Shown here: piece after piece, positions 9,305 to 17,064 of the stretch
Layout: every line of letters starts with the position of its first letter
How positions within the stretch are numbered: position 1 is the first letter of the stretch
NCBI GenBank assembly: GCA_945890645.1
Contig: CAMDCV010000031.1
Location: 1 to 48,367, forward strand
Length of the DNA: 48,367 bases
Source of the DNA: Akkermansia muciniphila
GTDB lineage: Bacteria; Verrucomicrobiota; Verrucomicrobiia; Verrucomicrobiales; Akkermansiaceae
Reading direction: 5' to 3'
Made by a program: the position numbers and the translations under genes
The notes under the pieces: model-generated
Told to the model about the DNA's origin: nothing
What the model saw: only the letters and a program-made list of their open reading frames with translations
Databases searched by the model: none

Positions 9305-9363
9305 AGGGTATCTGGCTGCATACAAGATATCGCTCGATAGGACGGGCATGCAGCCAGAACCCT
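9305..9363. repeat. Long intergenic hairpin, 11-bp perfect stem extendable to 16 bp
   Basis: TCTGGCTGCAT (9311-9321) is perfectly complementary to ATGCAGCCAGA (9348-9358). Skipping base 9310, AGGGT (9305-9309) pairs with ACCCT (9359-9363). The 26-base loop holds its own small dyad, TATCG-CT-CGATA (9328-9339). It lies between the DUF1080 stop and the RND promoter. No T-tract follows on either strand, so it is not a standard intrinsic terminator. Confidence 0.75.
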
Positions 9364-9394
9364 ATCCCTAGGTCTAAACGATCCGAGCGCTCTC

Positions 9395-10141
9395 CTATTC
9401 CACAGGAGCTTTATCCAAAGAAAGCTTCTGGATCCAGACATTGCGGAATCGAACGGGATTGTGATGTCCTTGCAACTTGATCACACCCGGCTCTGGACTT
9501 TCTTTTTCCCCTACTCCCGTTTTACCAGTCAATTCGTAATCATCGTGGATCAACTCGCCATTGTGATAGACAGTGATGCGGGCATTCTCGATTTTTTTAT
9601 CGCCCTCAAAGCGAGCAGAACGGAAAACAATGTCATAGCTCTGCCACTCTCCCGCTTTTTTGCAAACGATGCGGTCGGGCTTCTTTTGTTTATAAATGCC
9701 ACCGCAGTAACTGGCTTTGTAATCCGCTTCTGCAATACCGAATGAGTTAAGAATCTGCAATTCGTAGCGCTTTTGAATGTAGACGCCGGAATTCCCGTTG
9801 GTCTCCGGATCTTTGGCGTCTTTGACTTCATTAACGTTGAACTCCACATGCATACGGAAATCATGATACTTCTCTTTCGTCACAACGCTGTCCCACAGTG
9901 GCGATGCCGTCAGAACGCCGTCTGCAAAAACCCACTTGGTGACACCATTCATTTCAGGCACCAGATCATAGCCGGCGTCACCGACAAGAGTGACCGCATC
10001 TGCGGGGCGCTCCGGTTTACTGATGTCCATCACGCCGCGGGTGCTTACCGGCTCTGCCGTGACGAGTGAAATACTACCTGTTAAAATCCCTGTGAATATT
10101 GCACTATAAAATTTCATAAATTCAAAAAGTTTGCGTGGCAT
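9395..10141 (-). CDS. Exported DUF1080 (3-keto-disaccharide hydrolase-like) protein
   Basis: DUF1080 / 3-keto-disaccharide hydrolase family, a concanavalin-like beta-sandwich common in PVC bacteria and Bacteroidota. The protein has a signal peptide (hydrophobic stretch FYSAIFTGILTGSISLVTA) and then the family pattern: WVFADGVLTASP, YHDFRMHVEF, a GNSGVYIQKRYELQILNSFG core, GEWQSYDIVFR and a final IKLQGHHNPVRFRNVWIQKL. The ATG at 10156 abuts the -10 box and would precede the predicted transcription start, so ATG 10141 is used; ATG 10117 would leave a tidier signal peptide. Activity on 3-keto-glycosides is known for only a few members, so treat the reaction as likely rather than established. It is divergent from lpxC-fabZ. 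Confidence 0.88.
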   Translation of the reverse strand: MPRKLFEFMKFYSAIFTGILTGSISLVTAEPVSTRGVMDISKPERPADAVTLVGDAGYDLVPEMNGVTKWVFADGVLTASPLWDSVVTKEKYHDFRMHVEFNVNEVKDAKDPETNGNSGVYIQKRYELQILNSFGIAEADYKASYCGGIYKQKKPDRIVCKKAGEWQSYDIVFRSARFEGDKKIENARITVYHNGELIHDDYELTGKTGVGEKESPEPGVIKLQGHHNPVRFRNVWIQKLSLDKAPVE

Positions 10142-10156
10142 CGTAACTGCATACAT

Positions 10157-10185
10157 GAGATAGAGTCAATCACCCTGCGAGTCAA
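10157..10185 (-). promoter_or_regulatory. Promoter of the DUF1080 gene with tandem GAGTCAA elements
   Basis: On the minus strand TTGACT (10185-10180), 17 bases, TATCTC (10162-10157). Predicted initiation near 10150 gives a leader of ~9 bases to ATG 10141. On the plus strand GAGTCAA occurs twice, at 10163 and 10179, so the -35 hexamer is duplicated 16 bases apart; the inner copy lies in the spacer. Confidence 0.55.
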
Positions 10186-10237
10186 ATTCGGATTGTGGAC
10201 TATCGGAGTAACCTGCTTTTCCCTCGTAAAAACAAGC

Positions 10238-10266
10238 TTGGCAGTGTGAAGAATAATCCCTAAAAC
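10238..10266 (+). promoter_or_regulatory. Promoter of lpxC-fabZ
   Basis: TTGGCA (10238-10243), 17 bases, TAAAAC (10261-10266). The -10 box is weak (4 of 6) but the spacing is ideal. It ends 11 bases before the ATG, giving a leader of ~5 bases and no Shine-Dalgarno site. Confidence 0.45.
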
Positions 10267-10277
10267 CCTCCGCAGAC

Positions 10278-11591
10278 ATGGCCACTGAATACGAACACAC
10301 GCTCGCCTCCGCTGCGACTTTGGAAGGCACCTCCCTGCACACAGGAGAAAAAGTTTCCCTCACTATCAAGCCCGCTCCCGAAGGCCATGGCTTCAAATTC
10401 CGCCGTATTGATCTTCCCGATCAACCGTTTATCGATGCCGACGTCGACAAAGTGAAAACCGTGGAACGGGCCACCACTCTAGCCGAGGGATCTGTCAAGG
10501 TTCACACGGTAGAGCATGTTATTTCGGCACTGACCGGCATGGGCATCGATAATGCCATCATCGAGATGGACGCGAATGAACCCCCGATTGGCGATGGTTC
10601 CTCACGCCCCTTCGTAGAATTGATCAAAAAGGCGGGCACGGTCGCCCAAAAAGCCCCTCGCCGCATCTGGGAAATCCGCGAGCCTATTCATCAGGAAAGC
10701 GGCGACGGATGCATTATTACCATCGTTCCCAGCAAAACTTTCCGCGTCTCCGTGACCAATGTCGGCCCTGAAGGTCGCTTCACCCAATACTTTTCCACGG
10801 AAGTGACCCCGGAACTATACGAAAAGGAAATCGCCGCAGCTCGCACATTTGTCTACTACGAGGACGTCAAACCCCTGTTGGAAAAAGGTCTCATTAAGGG
10901 CGGATCACTCGAAAACGCGGTCGTCGTTCGCGGCAATGAGGTCATGTCGAAAGAAGCCCTGCGCTTTCCCAACGAATTTGCCCGACACAAAGCGCTCGAT
11001 CTCATCGGCGACCTGATGCTTTCCGGCAAACGCATCCTCGGTCACGTGATCGCGGTCAAGCCCGGACACGGTCCCAATACGCTAATGGCCGCTACGGTAA
11101 AACGTGAATACAGCCGCATGCGATCCATGGTGCCACCGATCAATATCCCCAGCGGCGAAGCCGTGCTTGACATCAACGACGTCCTAAAAATCCTCCCACA
11201 CCGCTACCCGTTCCTTCTCGTTGATCGCATCGTCGATTTCGAAGGCGACAGCAAATGCACGGGGGTAAAAAACGTCACCATCAACGAGCCATTTTTCCCA
11301 GGACATTTCCCCGGCCACCCTGTCATGCCCGGCGTTTTACAACTCGAAGCCATGGCGCAAGTATCATCGGTTCTGATGCTGCGCAAACCGGAAAACCAAG
11401 GCAAAATCGGGTATTTTATGAGTGCCGACAGCGTCAAATGGCGTCGTCCCGTGCTTCCCGGCGACACCCTTTTCATCGAGGCGGAAGTGATCAAAATCCG
11501 TGGCTCCATTGGCCAAACCAAAGTCCGCTGTCTCGTCAATGGAGAAGTAGTTTCTGAAGGAGAACTCAAGTTCGCTTTGGTCGCAAGCTAA
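10278..11591 (+). CDS. lpxC/fabZ: Bifunctional LpxC-FabZ fusion: lipid A deacetylase / 3-hydroxyacyl-ACP dehydratase
   Basis: One 437-aa chain carries two cytoplasmic enzymes. Residues ~1-285 are LpxC, the zinc deacetylase that commits UDP-3-O-acyl-GlcNAc to lipid A; ligands are visible at H76 (HTVEH), H237 and D241 (HKALDLIGD), with catalytic H264 (GHGPN). Residues ~295-437 are FabZ, the hot-dog dehydratase of fatty-acid elongation, with catalytic H308 (PHRYPFLLVDR) and E357 (MPGVLQLEAMAQ) and the FPGHFPGHPVMPG motif. Both active sites look intact. Such fusions are known in Bacteroidota and relatives and balance 3-hydroxyacyl-ACP use between lipid A and membrane lipids. It stands alone here, without lpxA or lpxD next door. 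Confidence 0.97.
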   Translation: MATEYEHTLASAATLEGTSLHTGEKVSLTIKPAPEGHGFKFRRIDLPDQPFIDADVDKVKTVERATTLAEGSVKVHTVEHVISALTGMGIDNAIIEMDANEPPIGDGSSRPFVELIKKAGTVAQKAPRRIWEIREPIHQESGDGCIITIVPSKTFRVSVTNVGPEGRFTQYFSTEVTPELYEKEIAAARTFVYYEDVKPLLEKGLIKGGSLENAVVVRGNEVMSKEALRFPNEFARHKALDLIGDLMLSGKRILGHVIAVKPGHGPNTLMAATVKREYSRMRSMVPPINIPSGEAVLDINDVLKILPHRYPFLLVDRIVDFEGDSKCTGVKNVTINEPFFPGHFPGHPVMPGVLQLEAMAQVSSVLMLRKPENQGKIGYFMSADSVKWRRPVLPGDTLFIEAEVIKIRGSIGQTKVRCLVNGEVVSEGELKFALVAS

Positions 11592-11719
11592 ACATCGAAC
11601 CCATCGCACGGCGAATCATTGAAATAAAATTCGCGAATCGCTCCTTTACGAAAATTATTTCTTGACTCGCCTCCCGCTTTCGCCCAACTTCCGCGCCCCG
11701 CAACAGCATTTTTTACGTC

Positions 11720-12205
11720 ATGGCTACCGCACAAGTTATTCTCAAAGAAAAAATCGAAGGTCTCGGCGCCGAATCGGATGTCGTCAAAGTACGCGCCGGC
11801 TTCGCCCGCAATTTCCTCATTCCGCAAGGCAAAGCTTTTGAAGCTACCCGCGCCAACCTTCGCTACGTGAACGCTCTCAAAGTCGTTCGTGAAAAGCGTG
11901 AAGCCGAGGAATTGGTCGTCGCTCAAGAAGTGGCTGCCAAAATCGCCAAACTTCGTCCCAAGTTCACCCTCGAAATCGGCCAAGACGGCAAGGCCTTCGG
12001 TTCGGTTACTTCCATCGACATTCATCGCGAATTGGAAGCTGCTGGCATCGTCATCGACCGCCACGGCATTGAACTCGAAAAGCCGATCAAAAAATCCGGC
12101 AAGAGCGACGTCAACGTGCGCGTTCACCCACAAGTTTCTACCATTCTCACCATCAATGTGGTGGCTCCGAAAGAAGGGAAAGAAGAAGAAGCCGCTGCCG
12201 AGTAA
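11720..12205 (+). CDS. rplI: 50S ribosomal protein bL9
   Basis: bL9 binds 23S rRNA with its N-terminal domain and projects its C-terminal domain from the ribosome. The signature is present: VILKEKIEGLGAESDVVKV, then AGFARNFLIPQGKA, a long connecting helix (~residues 45-80) and a C-terminal domain ending in an acidic EEEAAAE tail. At 161 aa it is slightly longer than the E. coli protein (149). The usual neighbours rpsF and rpsR are absent, so it is probably a single-gene unit. A TTGACT at 11662-11667 is a good -35 box, but no convincing -10 box follows. A bidirectional terminator lies 18 bases after the stop. Confidence 0.97.
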   Translation: MATAQVILKEKIEGLGAESDVVKVRAGFARNFLIPQGKAFEATRANLRYVNALKVVREKREAEELVVAQEVAAKIAKLRPKFTLEIGQDGKAFGSVTSIDIHRELEAAGIVIDRHGIELEKPIKKSGKSDVNVRVHPQVSTILTINVVAPKEGKEEEAAAE

Positions 12206-12223
12206 TCGCAGGCTTCTCTCCAC

Positions 12224-12258
12224 AAAAAAGCGCGCCCCTCACACGGCGCGCTTTTTTT
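12224..12258. terminator. Bidirectional intrinsic terminator between rplI and the 12288 gene
   Basis: An A6 run, GCGCGCC (12230-12236), loop CCTCACAC, GGCGCGC (12245-12251), then T7. The A-tract and T-tract make it work on both strands, serving rplI and the convergent minus-strand gene. Confidence 0.92.
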
Positions 12259-12287
12259 GTGTATTGGGTGAACAGCTTGAGGGGCGA

Positions 12288-13913
12288 TTATTCTTTTGCA
12301 TCGCCGGCGATGGCTTCTCTGGCTTTGCGAATCGCATCCATCCGCTCGGTATCCGATTTATCATAAAGCAAATCTTCAATGAGGTAGAGAAGACCAGTCC
12401 GATCCGGCCAATCTTTGGCACGTTCGATGATGAACTTGAGTGCCAGTTCCTCTATCTCCTCAGATTGATGAGTCGAGCCAAACGCCAGCGCTGTACGAAC
12501 CGCCAATTTTTCATTTTCTATTTTGAGAGCGTTACCATTATCAATCATGATCGCTGTCAACGACCACACAGGATCGTTACCCTTTAGCAGAGCGTCCAGC
12601 TTCTTTTGAGCAACAGTCGCGTCCAACTTCGTTAGTTCCGTCAATAGAAAATGGGCCCCGCTCGCACGTGACCAAGCGACATCGCCTACTCCGAACATTG
12701 CCTCTTCGGCCGCGAAGCTCTGCTTCTGCGAAGCCATTTTATCCAGACTTTTTTCCATCCATCCACGAAGATCATTTTCCTCACAAATCACCAGTGCCTT
12801 CCACTCCTGCTCATTCCCTCGTCCATAATCTCTGATGACACGAGCCAAGCATTCATGACCCTGTTTCCATTCGTTAGCAATTTGTGTCGCTAAATACAGC
12901 AGTTCTTGCGCGTGTTGCTGTCCCTTTTTAGCGGTCAATTGAGCAAACAAACTGAAAAACTCTTTCCACTCTTTGTCCGTGGGTTTGTTTGCCCCGCTTT
13001 TCTCTTCCTCCCACGTTTCCAGTGTGTCACTAAGCCAAGACAAAGATCCCTTCACCGCATCTTCGCCAGTTCTGCGGACCCCCTCCTCCTCAATCTTCAC
13101 CATACCGGTGTCGTTAAAAATCGCTTTCAGCTCACAAGGGTAATCATTGGTTAAACCATTCCATGTGACACTTGTCCCCTCAACTTTCGCAGGTTCGCCT
13201 AACAACGTTTTGGCTTGCTCCAAAGTCATCCCGGGATGCAGCCATCCACTTGTCCCGTCGAGACCATATTGATTCATAATTTTTTCCCGCAGAACTTTCT
13301 CGTCATCAGGGTGTTTGATTTTCAACTGCATGCCATCGACAAGTTTTTCGTAAATTTCTCGTTGGCAAGCGAGATGCGTCCACTCAAATACCATCAGTCT
13401 CACTTTCCCACCGAGGATCTGCGCTTTTTTCACAGCGCCACCGGGGAGTAACGAATACCGCTCCAGACAGCCATTCTTATGCCGATACACATGATGAACC
13501 ATGGGACCACACAGGCAAATACCATCGTCCAACCACTCCGCTGCATTCAAGAGATACACGCAATAGGTCGCATCCCCCGCCATCAGCACATAGGCTCGCT
13601 GATAGGAATTATCCACGGTGGTGCAGACTCCGCCTTCCACCTTAATTCCTTGGTTGCCTCCCTTCACGCTCAGCTTCAAAAGCTTATGCTTCGGATAACG
13701 TAGCACGACGAACTCATCCTCATACGTTTCCCACTCATCGAATTTTGTCTGCGCGAGAAATTTTACTAATTCTTCACTTGGTTTCTTTTCACCGGAATAA
13801 TGCCCACCCGCAAAGTCGCTATTCTCGACACCACCAAACACCTGCCACCAGTTATCAGCAGCCTTGGCAAGTAGTGTGGTCAAAGCAATGCCGAGTAAAA
13901 TCGCATATTTCAT
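12288..13913 (-). CDS. Secreted protein of unknown function with a BamE/SmpA-like segment
   Basis: 541-aa protein I do not recognise as a whole. MKYAILLGIALTTLLAKA is a clear signal peptide, so it is exported. Residues ~30-205 look like a compact mixed domain rich in aromatic residues and cysteines. Residues ~222-275 (GMTLEQAKTLLGEP, then a short beta-rich stretch ending KIEEEG) resemble the SmpA/BamE fold, in which GMs..qv...lG.P is the hallmark. Residues ~290-535 are alpha-helical with HEAT/TPR-like spacing. It converges on rplI across a shared terminator and is divergent from lutB. Real coding is supported by the signal peptide, the terminator and the absence of a competing frame. Confidence 0.75.
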   Translation of the reverse strand: MKYAILLGIALTTLLAKAADNWWQVFGGVENSDFAGGHYSGEKKPSEELVKFLAQTKFDEWETYEDEFVVLRYPKHKLLKLSVKGGNQGIKVEGGVCTTVDNSYQRAYVLMAGDATYCVYLLNAAEWLDDGICLCGPMVHHVYRHKNGCLERYSLLPGGAVKKAQILGGKVRLMVFEWTHLACQREIYEKLVDGMQLKIKHPDDEKVLREKIMNQYGLDGTSGWLHPGMTLEQAKTLLGEPAKVEGTSVTWNGLTNDYPCELKAIFNDTGMVKIEEEGVRRTGEDAVKGSLSWLSDTLETWEEEKSGANKPTDKEWKEFFSLFAQLTAKKGQQHAQELLYLATQIANEWKQGHECLARVIRDYGRGNEQEWKALVICEENDLRGWMEKSLDKMASQKQSFAAEEAMFGVGDVAWSRASGAHFLLTELTKLDATVAQKKLDALLKGNDPVWSLTAIMIDNGNALKIENEKLAVRTALAFGSTHQSEEIEELALKFIIERAKDWPDRTGLLYLIEDLLYDKSDTERMDAIRKAREAIAGDAKE

Positions 13914-14079
13914 ATCACCAGGCTAGGTTGCAGGGCTGGAGGGTGACAAGATCAAAAATGTGGTAGTCCGATTTGCGAAGAAGATCGTCGTGCCCAGTTT
14001 CAGCCACAATGGTATTTTCCAGAATCCCCATTCTGCTATTTGCAAATCTCCCAGGTTTGCTATCTTACGTGCAGCTACT

Positions 14080-15465
14080 ATGCACCAACTCATCGACTCC
14101 TACGCGCGCGACATTTCTGATGAAAAACAAGCATCGGTCATCGATGGCTCGGCGGCTGGCACGGAGAAACGCTACAAGGTGCTTTTCCACGATTACAAAG
14201 ACCCCGATTCCCTGCGCCGCCTCGCCGGAAAAATCAAGGACCACACCCTGCACCATCTCGAAGATTATCTACCGAAAGCAGAAGCCGCTTTGTTGAAAAA
14301 CGGTGCGCACGTTCACTTCGCCGATAGCGCCGATGATGCCAAGGACACGATCCTACAAATCCTACGTTCGCACGAGGTCACTCGCCTCACGAAATCCAAA
14401 TCGATGGCAGCGGAGGAAATCCACCTCAATCCTTTTTTGATCGAAAACGGCATCGAGTGCCTTGAGTCCGACCTCGGCGAATTCATCATCCAGCTCGACG
14501 ACGATGAGCCATCGCACATCGTCAAGCCCATCATTCACAAGAATCGCCGCGACATCGCGAAAACATTTTTGCGAGAAGGCATCGCGCAGGACTACAACGA
14601 CGACCCGCAAACGATCACCCATCGTGCCCGTTATCACTTGCGCGAAAAATACATGGAAGCCCAGGCCGTCATCACTGGTGCGAACTTTGTTTCCGCGGAA
14701 TCGGGTCGTCTCGTGCTCGTGACCAACGAGGGCAACACCCGCTTCGGCATGGCGCCCGTGGACGTTCACATCGCCTTGGTCGGCATCGAGAAAATCGTTC
14801 CCACTGATCGTGATCTCGGCGTTTTCTTAAATCTGTTAGGTCGCTCGGCTACAGGTCAACAACTCACCGTTTATACCGAGTTTATCAAGGGACCAAAGTC
14901 CCCCACCCAGCCATCGGGCCCCACGAACATGCATGTCGTGTTCATGAACAACGGTCGCACTGATGTGCTCGAATCAAAGTGTCGCGAAATTCTCCGCTGC
15001 ATCCGCTGCGGCGCTTGCCAGAATGTTTGCCCCGTCTATCGCCAAGCATCCGGTCACGCCTATCGCTCGCCGTATGGTGGTCCCGTCGGTGCAGTGCTTT
15101 CGCCCCTACTCTTTGGCGACCGCTTCCCCGAACTCGCCGACCTGCCCAAAGCTTCATCACTCTGCGGAGCCTGCCACGAAGTCTGTCCCGTCGATATCCC
15201 CATCCCCGATCTCTTGCTGCGCCTGCGCGACAAAGCCAAACAAGAAGAAGTCTATTCGCCCGGTGCCTTGCCGATGAGTCCCTTCGCCACCCTAGCCACC
15301 TCACCCAAAGTCTGGCGCACCGCCATGAACATGAGCAAGGCCATGAACCACCTGCCCATCCACATGACTCCTCTCAAGCCTCTGCAAGAATGGCTCAACC
15401 AACGCACCCTCCCCGACTGGAAAGGCGGCGACTTCCGCAAATGGTTGAGTGCGAGGAAGAAGTGA
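14080..15465 (+). CDS. lutB: LutB-like iron-sulfur protein (lactate utilization / LUD family)
   Basis: LutB belongs to the LutABC complex oxidising L-lactate to pyruvate. This 461-aa protein has the N-terminal LUD fold (~60-300; SKSMAAEEIHLNPFL, GANFVSAESGRLVL, TNEGNTRF) and two C-terminal 4Fe-4S motifs, RCIRCGACQNVCPVYR and SLCGACHEVCPVDIPIPDLL. ATG 14080 fits the family N-terminus (MHQLIDSYARDI); the frame upstream of it is unlike the family. lutA and lutC are not adjacent on either side, which is unusual, so they must be elsewhere or missing. The stop codon is the first TGA of a tandem heptad array. The gene is divergent from the 13913 gene. Confidence 0.9.
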   Translation: MHQLIDSYARDISDEKQASVIDGSAAGTEKRYKVLFHDYKDPDSLRRLAGKIKDHTLHHLEDYLPKAEAALLKNGAHVHFADSADDAKDTILQILRSHEVTRLTKSKSMAAEEIHLNPFLIENGIECLESDLGEFIIQLDDDEPSHIVKPIIHKNRRDIAKTFLREGIAQDYNDDPQTITHRARYHLREKYMEAQAVITGANFVSAESGRLVLVTNEGNTRFGMAPVDVHIALVGIEKIVPTDRDLGVFLNLLGRSATGQQLTVYTEFIKGPKSPTQPSGPTNMHVVFMNNGRTDVLESKCREILRCIRCGACQNVCPVYRQASGHAYRSPYGGPVGAVLSPLLFGDRFPELADLPKASSLCGACHEVCPVDIPIPDLLLRLRDKAKQEEVYSPGALPMSPFATLATSPKVWRTAMNMSKAMNHLPIHMTPLKPLQEWLNQRTLPDWKGGDFRKWLSARKK

Positions 15466-15525
15466 AGAGTGAAGAGTGAAGAGTGAAGAGTGAAGAGTGA
15501 AAAGTGATCAGTCAGCAGTGATCAG
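15463..15525. repeat. Tandem heptad repeat TGAAGAG, nine units
   Basis: Five perfect copies of TGAAGAG (15463-15497) are followed by TGAAAAG, TGATCAG, TCAGCAG and TGATCAG with no break in the 7-base period. The first unit supplies the lutB stop codon. Confidence 0.95.
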
Positions 15526-15531
15526 GAAAAC

Positions 15532-15573
15532 AAATCAAAAATCAAACATCAACAATCGTAAATCGTCAGTCAA
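15532..15573. repeat. Second, A-rich heptad-periodic array (AAATCAA/AAATCGT type)
   Basis: ATC (the last copy GTC) recurs at 15534, 15541, 15548, 15555, 15562 and 15569, exactly every 7 bases, inside units such as AAATCAA, ACATCAA and AAATCGT. The phase is shifted by one base relative to the first array. Confidence 0.85.
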
Positions 15574-15593
15574 TCTGCCTTTTTTGCCTTTCC

Positions 15594-15626
15594 TCAGTGC
15601 TTTCAGTGGTCCTCAGTGTGTCAGTT
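15594..15626. repeat. Degenerate CTCAGTG-type short repeats
   Basis: CAGTG occurs at 15595, 15604 and 15614, then CAGTT at 15622, spaced 9, 10 and 8 bases. It forms a third low-complexity module between the heptad arrays and the mpl stop. Nothing else is seen between 15574 and 15659. Confidence 0.55.
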
Positions 15627-15659
15627 GTTAAATATGCCGCTATGCAAGTGCGGACCCTT

Positions 15660-17042
15660 TTACAAACGATCTAACAACTTCTGATGGATGCCACCGAAGC
15701 CGCCATTGCTGAGAACGGCAATCACATCGCCTGGTTTCGCTTCTTTACTCACGAGATCTACAATTTCCGGCACGCCGGGCAGATACCAGCCATGTCCTCC
15801 AAAGGCGCCAATGTCATGCGACAAACGATCGGGATCGAGACGCTCGGCTTCGGGAACTTTGTGCAGATCGGCGATCGATGCCACCACCGCGAAATCCGCT
15901 AGTGCTAGTGCCTGCGCAAGTTCGGTTTGGAAAACACTGCGCTTGGTGGTGTTCGAACGCGGTTCAAACAACACCCATAAACGAGCATCGGCGTAACGCT
16001 GACGCAAAGCGGCTATCGCTAACTTGATCGCCGTCGGATGGTGCGCGAAATCATCCACCACTTTGATGCCGTTGACCTCGCCTTTGAGTTCCTGACGTCG
16101 TGCCACGCCCTCGAAACTCAATAATCCCGCACGCGCTTGTGCCGCAGTAAGCCCCGCAAACAAACCGGCACAAATTGCCATCGCGGCATTGCGCACGTTG
16201 AACTCTCCCACCATCGAAATTTCATACACTTCCCGATCAATCGTAAAAGTAGAGCCACTACTATGGTAGTCGATGTCCACGATTCGCAGGTCGCAGTTTT
16301 CCCCCATCCCCACAGTTTTCACAGGACACGGCGCATTCGCCGCCACTTGCAGTGCATGAGGATCATCGCCATTCACAAAAGCAATGCCATTGCGCGGCAC
16401 GATGTTCAGCAGGCGTCGGAAACTCAGCTTGATCTCCTCGACGTTGTTATAAATATCCGCGTGATCGAACTCGATGTTGTTGATCACCACGCACTCGGGC
16501 AGGTAGTGAAGAAATTTCGAGCGTTTGTCAAAAAACGCCGTGTCGTATTCATCGCCTTCGAGCACCGTGATGTCGGAGTCAGTAAAGACAGCACCGCCAC
16601 CGAAATTTTTCGGCAATCCACCGATCATATACGAAGGATTGTGATCCGCTGCTTTTAAAAGCCAAGCCAGCATCGAGGACGTTGTCGTTTTCCCATGCGT
16701 GCCGCTGACCACAAAGTTGCGTTTGCCACGAAGAAAATGTTCCTTCAAGACCTCGGGCAACGAAACATACAGCAGCTTGCGTTCGAGCGCTGCTTCGGCC
16801 TCTTCATTGCCGCGGCTGATCGCATTGCCGATGACAATCACGTCCGCAGCCGCAGGAATGTTCGTAGCTTTGTATCCCTCCACCAGAGGAATCCCCTGCC
16901 CTTCGAGGAAGGTGGACATGGGTGGATAGACATTGGCATCGCTGCCCGTGACGGTGAAACCGCGCGCCTTCATCCCGGCGGCGACGGCACCCATGGCCGT
17001 GCCACAAATGCCTACAAAGTGAAAATGCTGATTGTGCGCCAT
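15660..17042 (-). CDS. mpl: UDP-N-acetylmuramate:L-alanyl-gamma-D-glutamyl-meso-diaminopimelate ligase Mpl
   Basis: Mpl joins recycled murein tripeptide to UDP-MurNAc in the cytoplasm. The Mur-ligase layout is clear: N-terminal Rossmann motif HFVGICGTAMGAVA, the GNAISRGN motif that separates Mpl from MurC, ATP-binding loop VVSGTHGKTTTSSM, the EGDEYDTAFFDKRSKF segment, NIEFDHADIY, and C-terminal DDFAHHPTAI plus FEPRSNT. The start is set at ATG 17042 (460 aa) rather than the in-frame TTG at 17060, because Mpl proteins begin just before the HFVGICG strand. It follows the HAD gene at 17065 by 22 bases on the same strand, so the two are probably cotranscribed. This implies meso-diaminopimelate peptidoglycan. 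Confidence 0.95.
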   Translation of the reverse strand: MAHNQHFHFVGICGTAMGAVAAGMKARGFTVTGSDANVYPPMSTFLEGQGIPLVEGYKATNIPAAADVIVIGNAISRGNEEAEAALERKLLYVSLPEVLKEHFLRGKRNFVVSGTHGKTTTSSMLAWLLKAADHNPSYMIGGLPKNFGGGAVFTDSDITVLEGDEYDTAFFDKRSKFLHYLPECVVINNIEFDHADIYNNVEEIKLSFRRLLNIVPRNGIAFVNGDDPHALQVAANAPCPVKTVGMGENCDLRIVDIDYHSSGSTFTIDREVYEISMVGEFNVRNAAMAICAGLFAGLTAAQARAGLLSFEGVARRQELKGEVNGIKVVDDFAHHPTAIKLAIAALRQRYADARLWVLFEPRSNTTKRSVFQTELAQALALADFAVVASIADLHKVPEAERLDPDRLSHDIGAFGGHGWYLPGVPEIVDLVSKEAKPGDVIAVLSNGGFGGIHQKLLDRL

Positions 17043-17064
17043 GCCGGGTATTTCTAACAAAAAA

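Noticed and set aside
9305-9363. Hairpin as intrinsic terminator of the DUF1080 gene
   Set aside because: No T-tract follows on the minus strand and the loop is long (26 bases).
15463-15573. Possible CRISPR array
   Set aside because: The repeat period is 7 bases with no spacers, and no cas genes are nearby.
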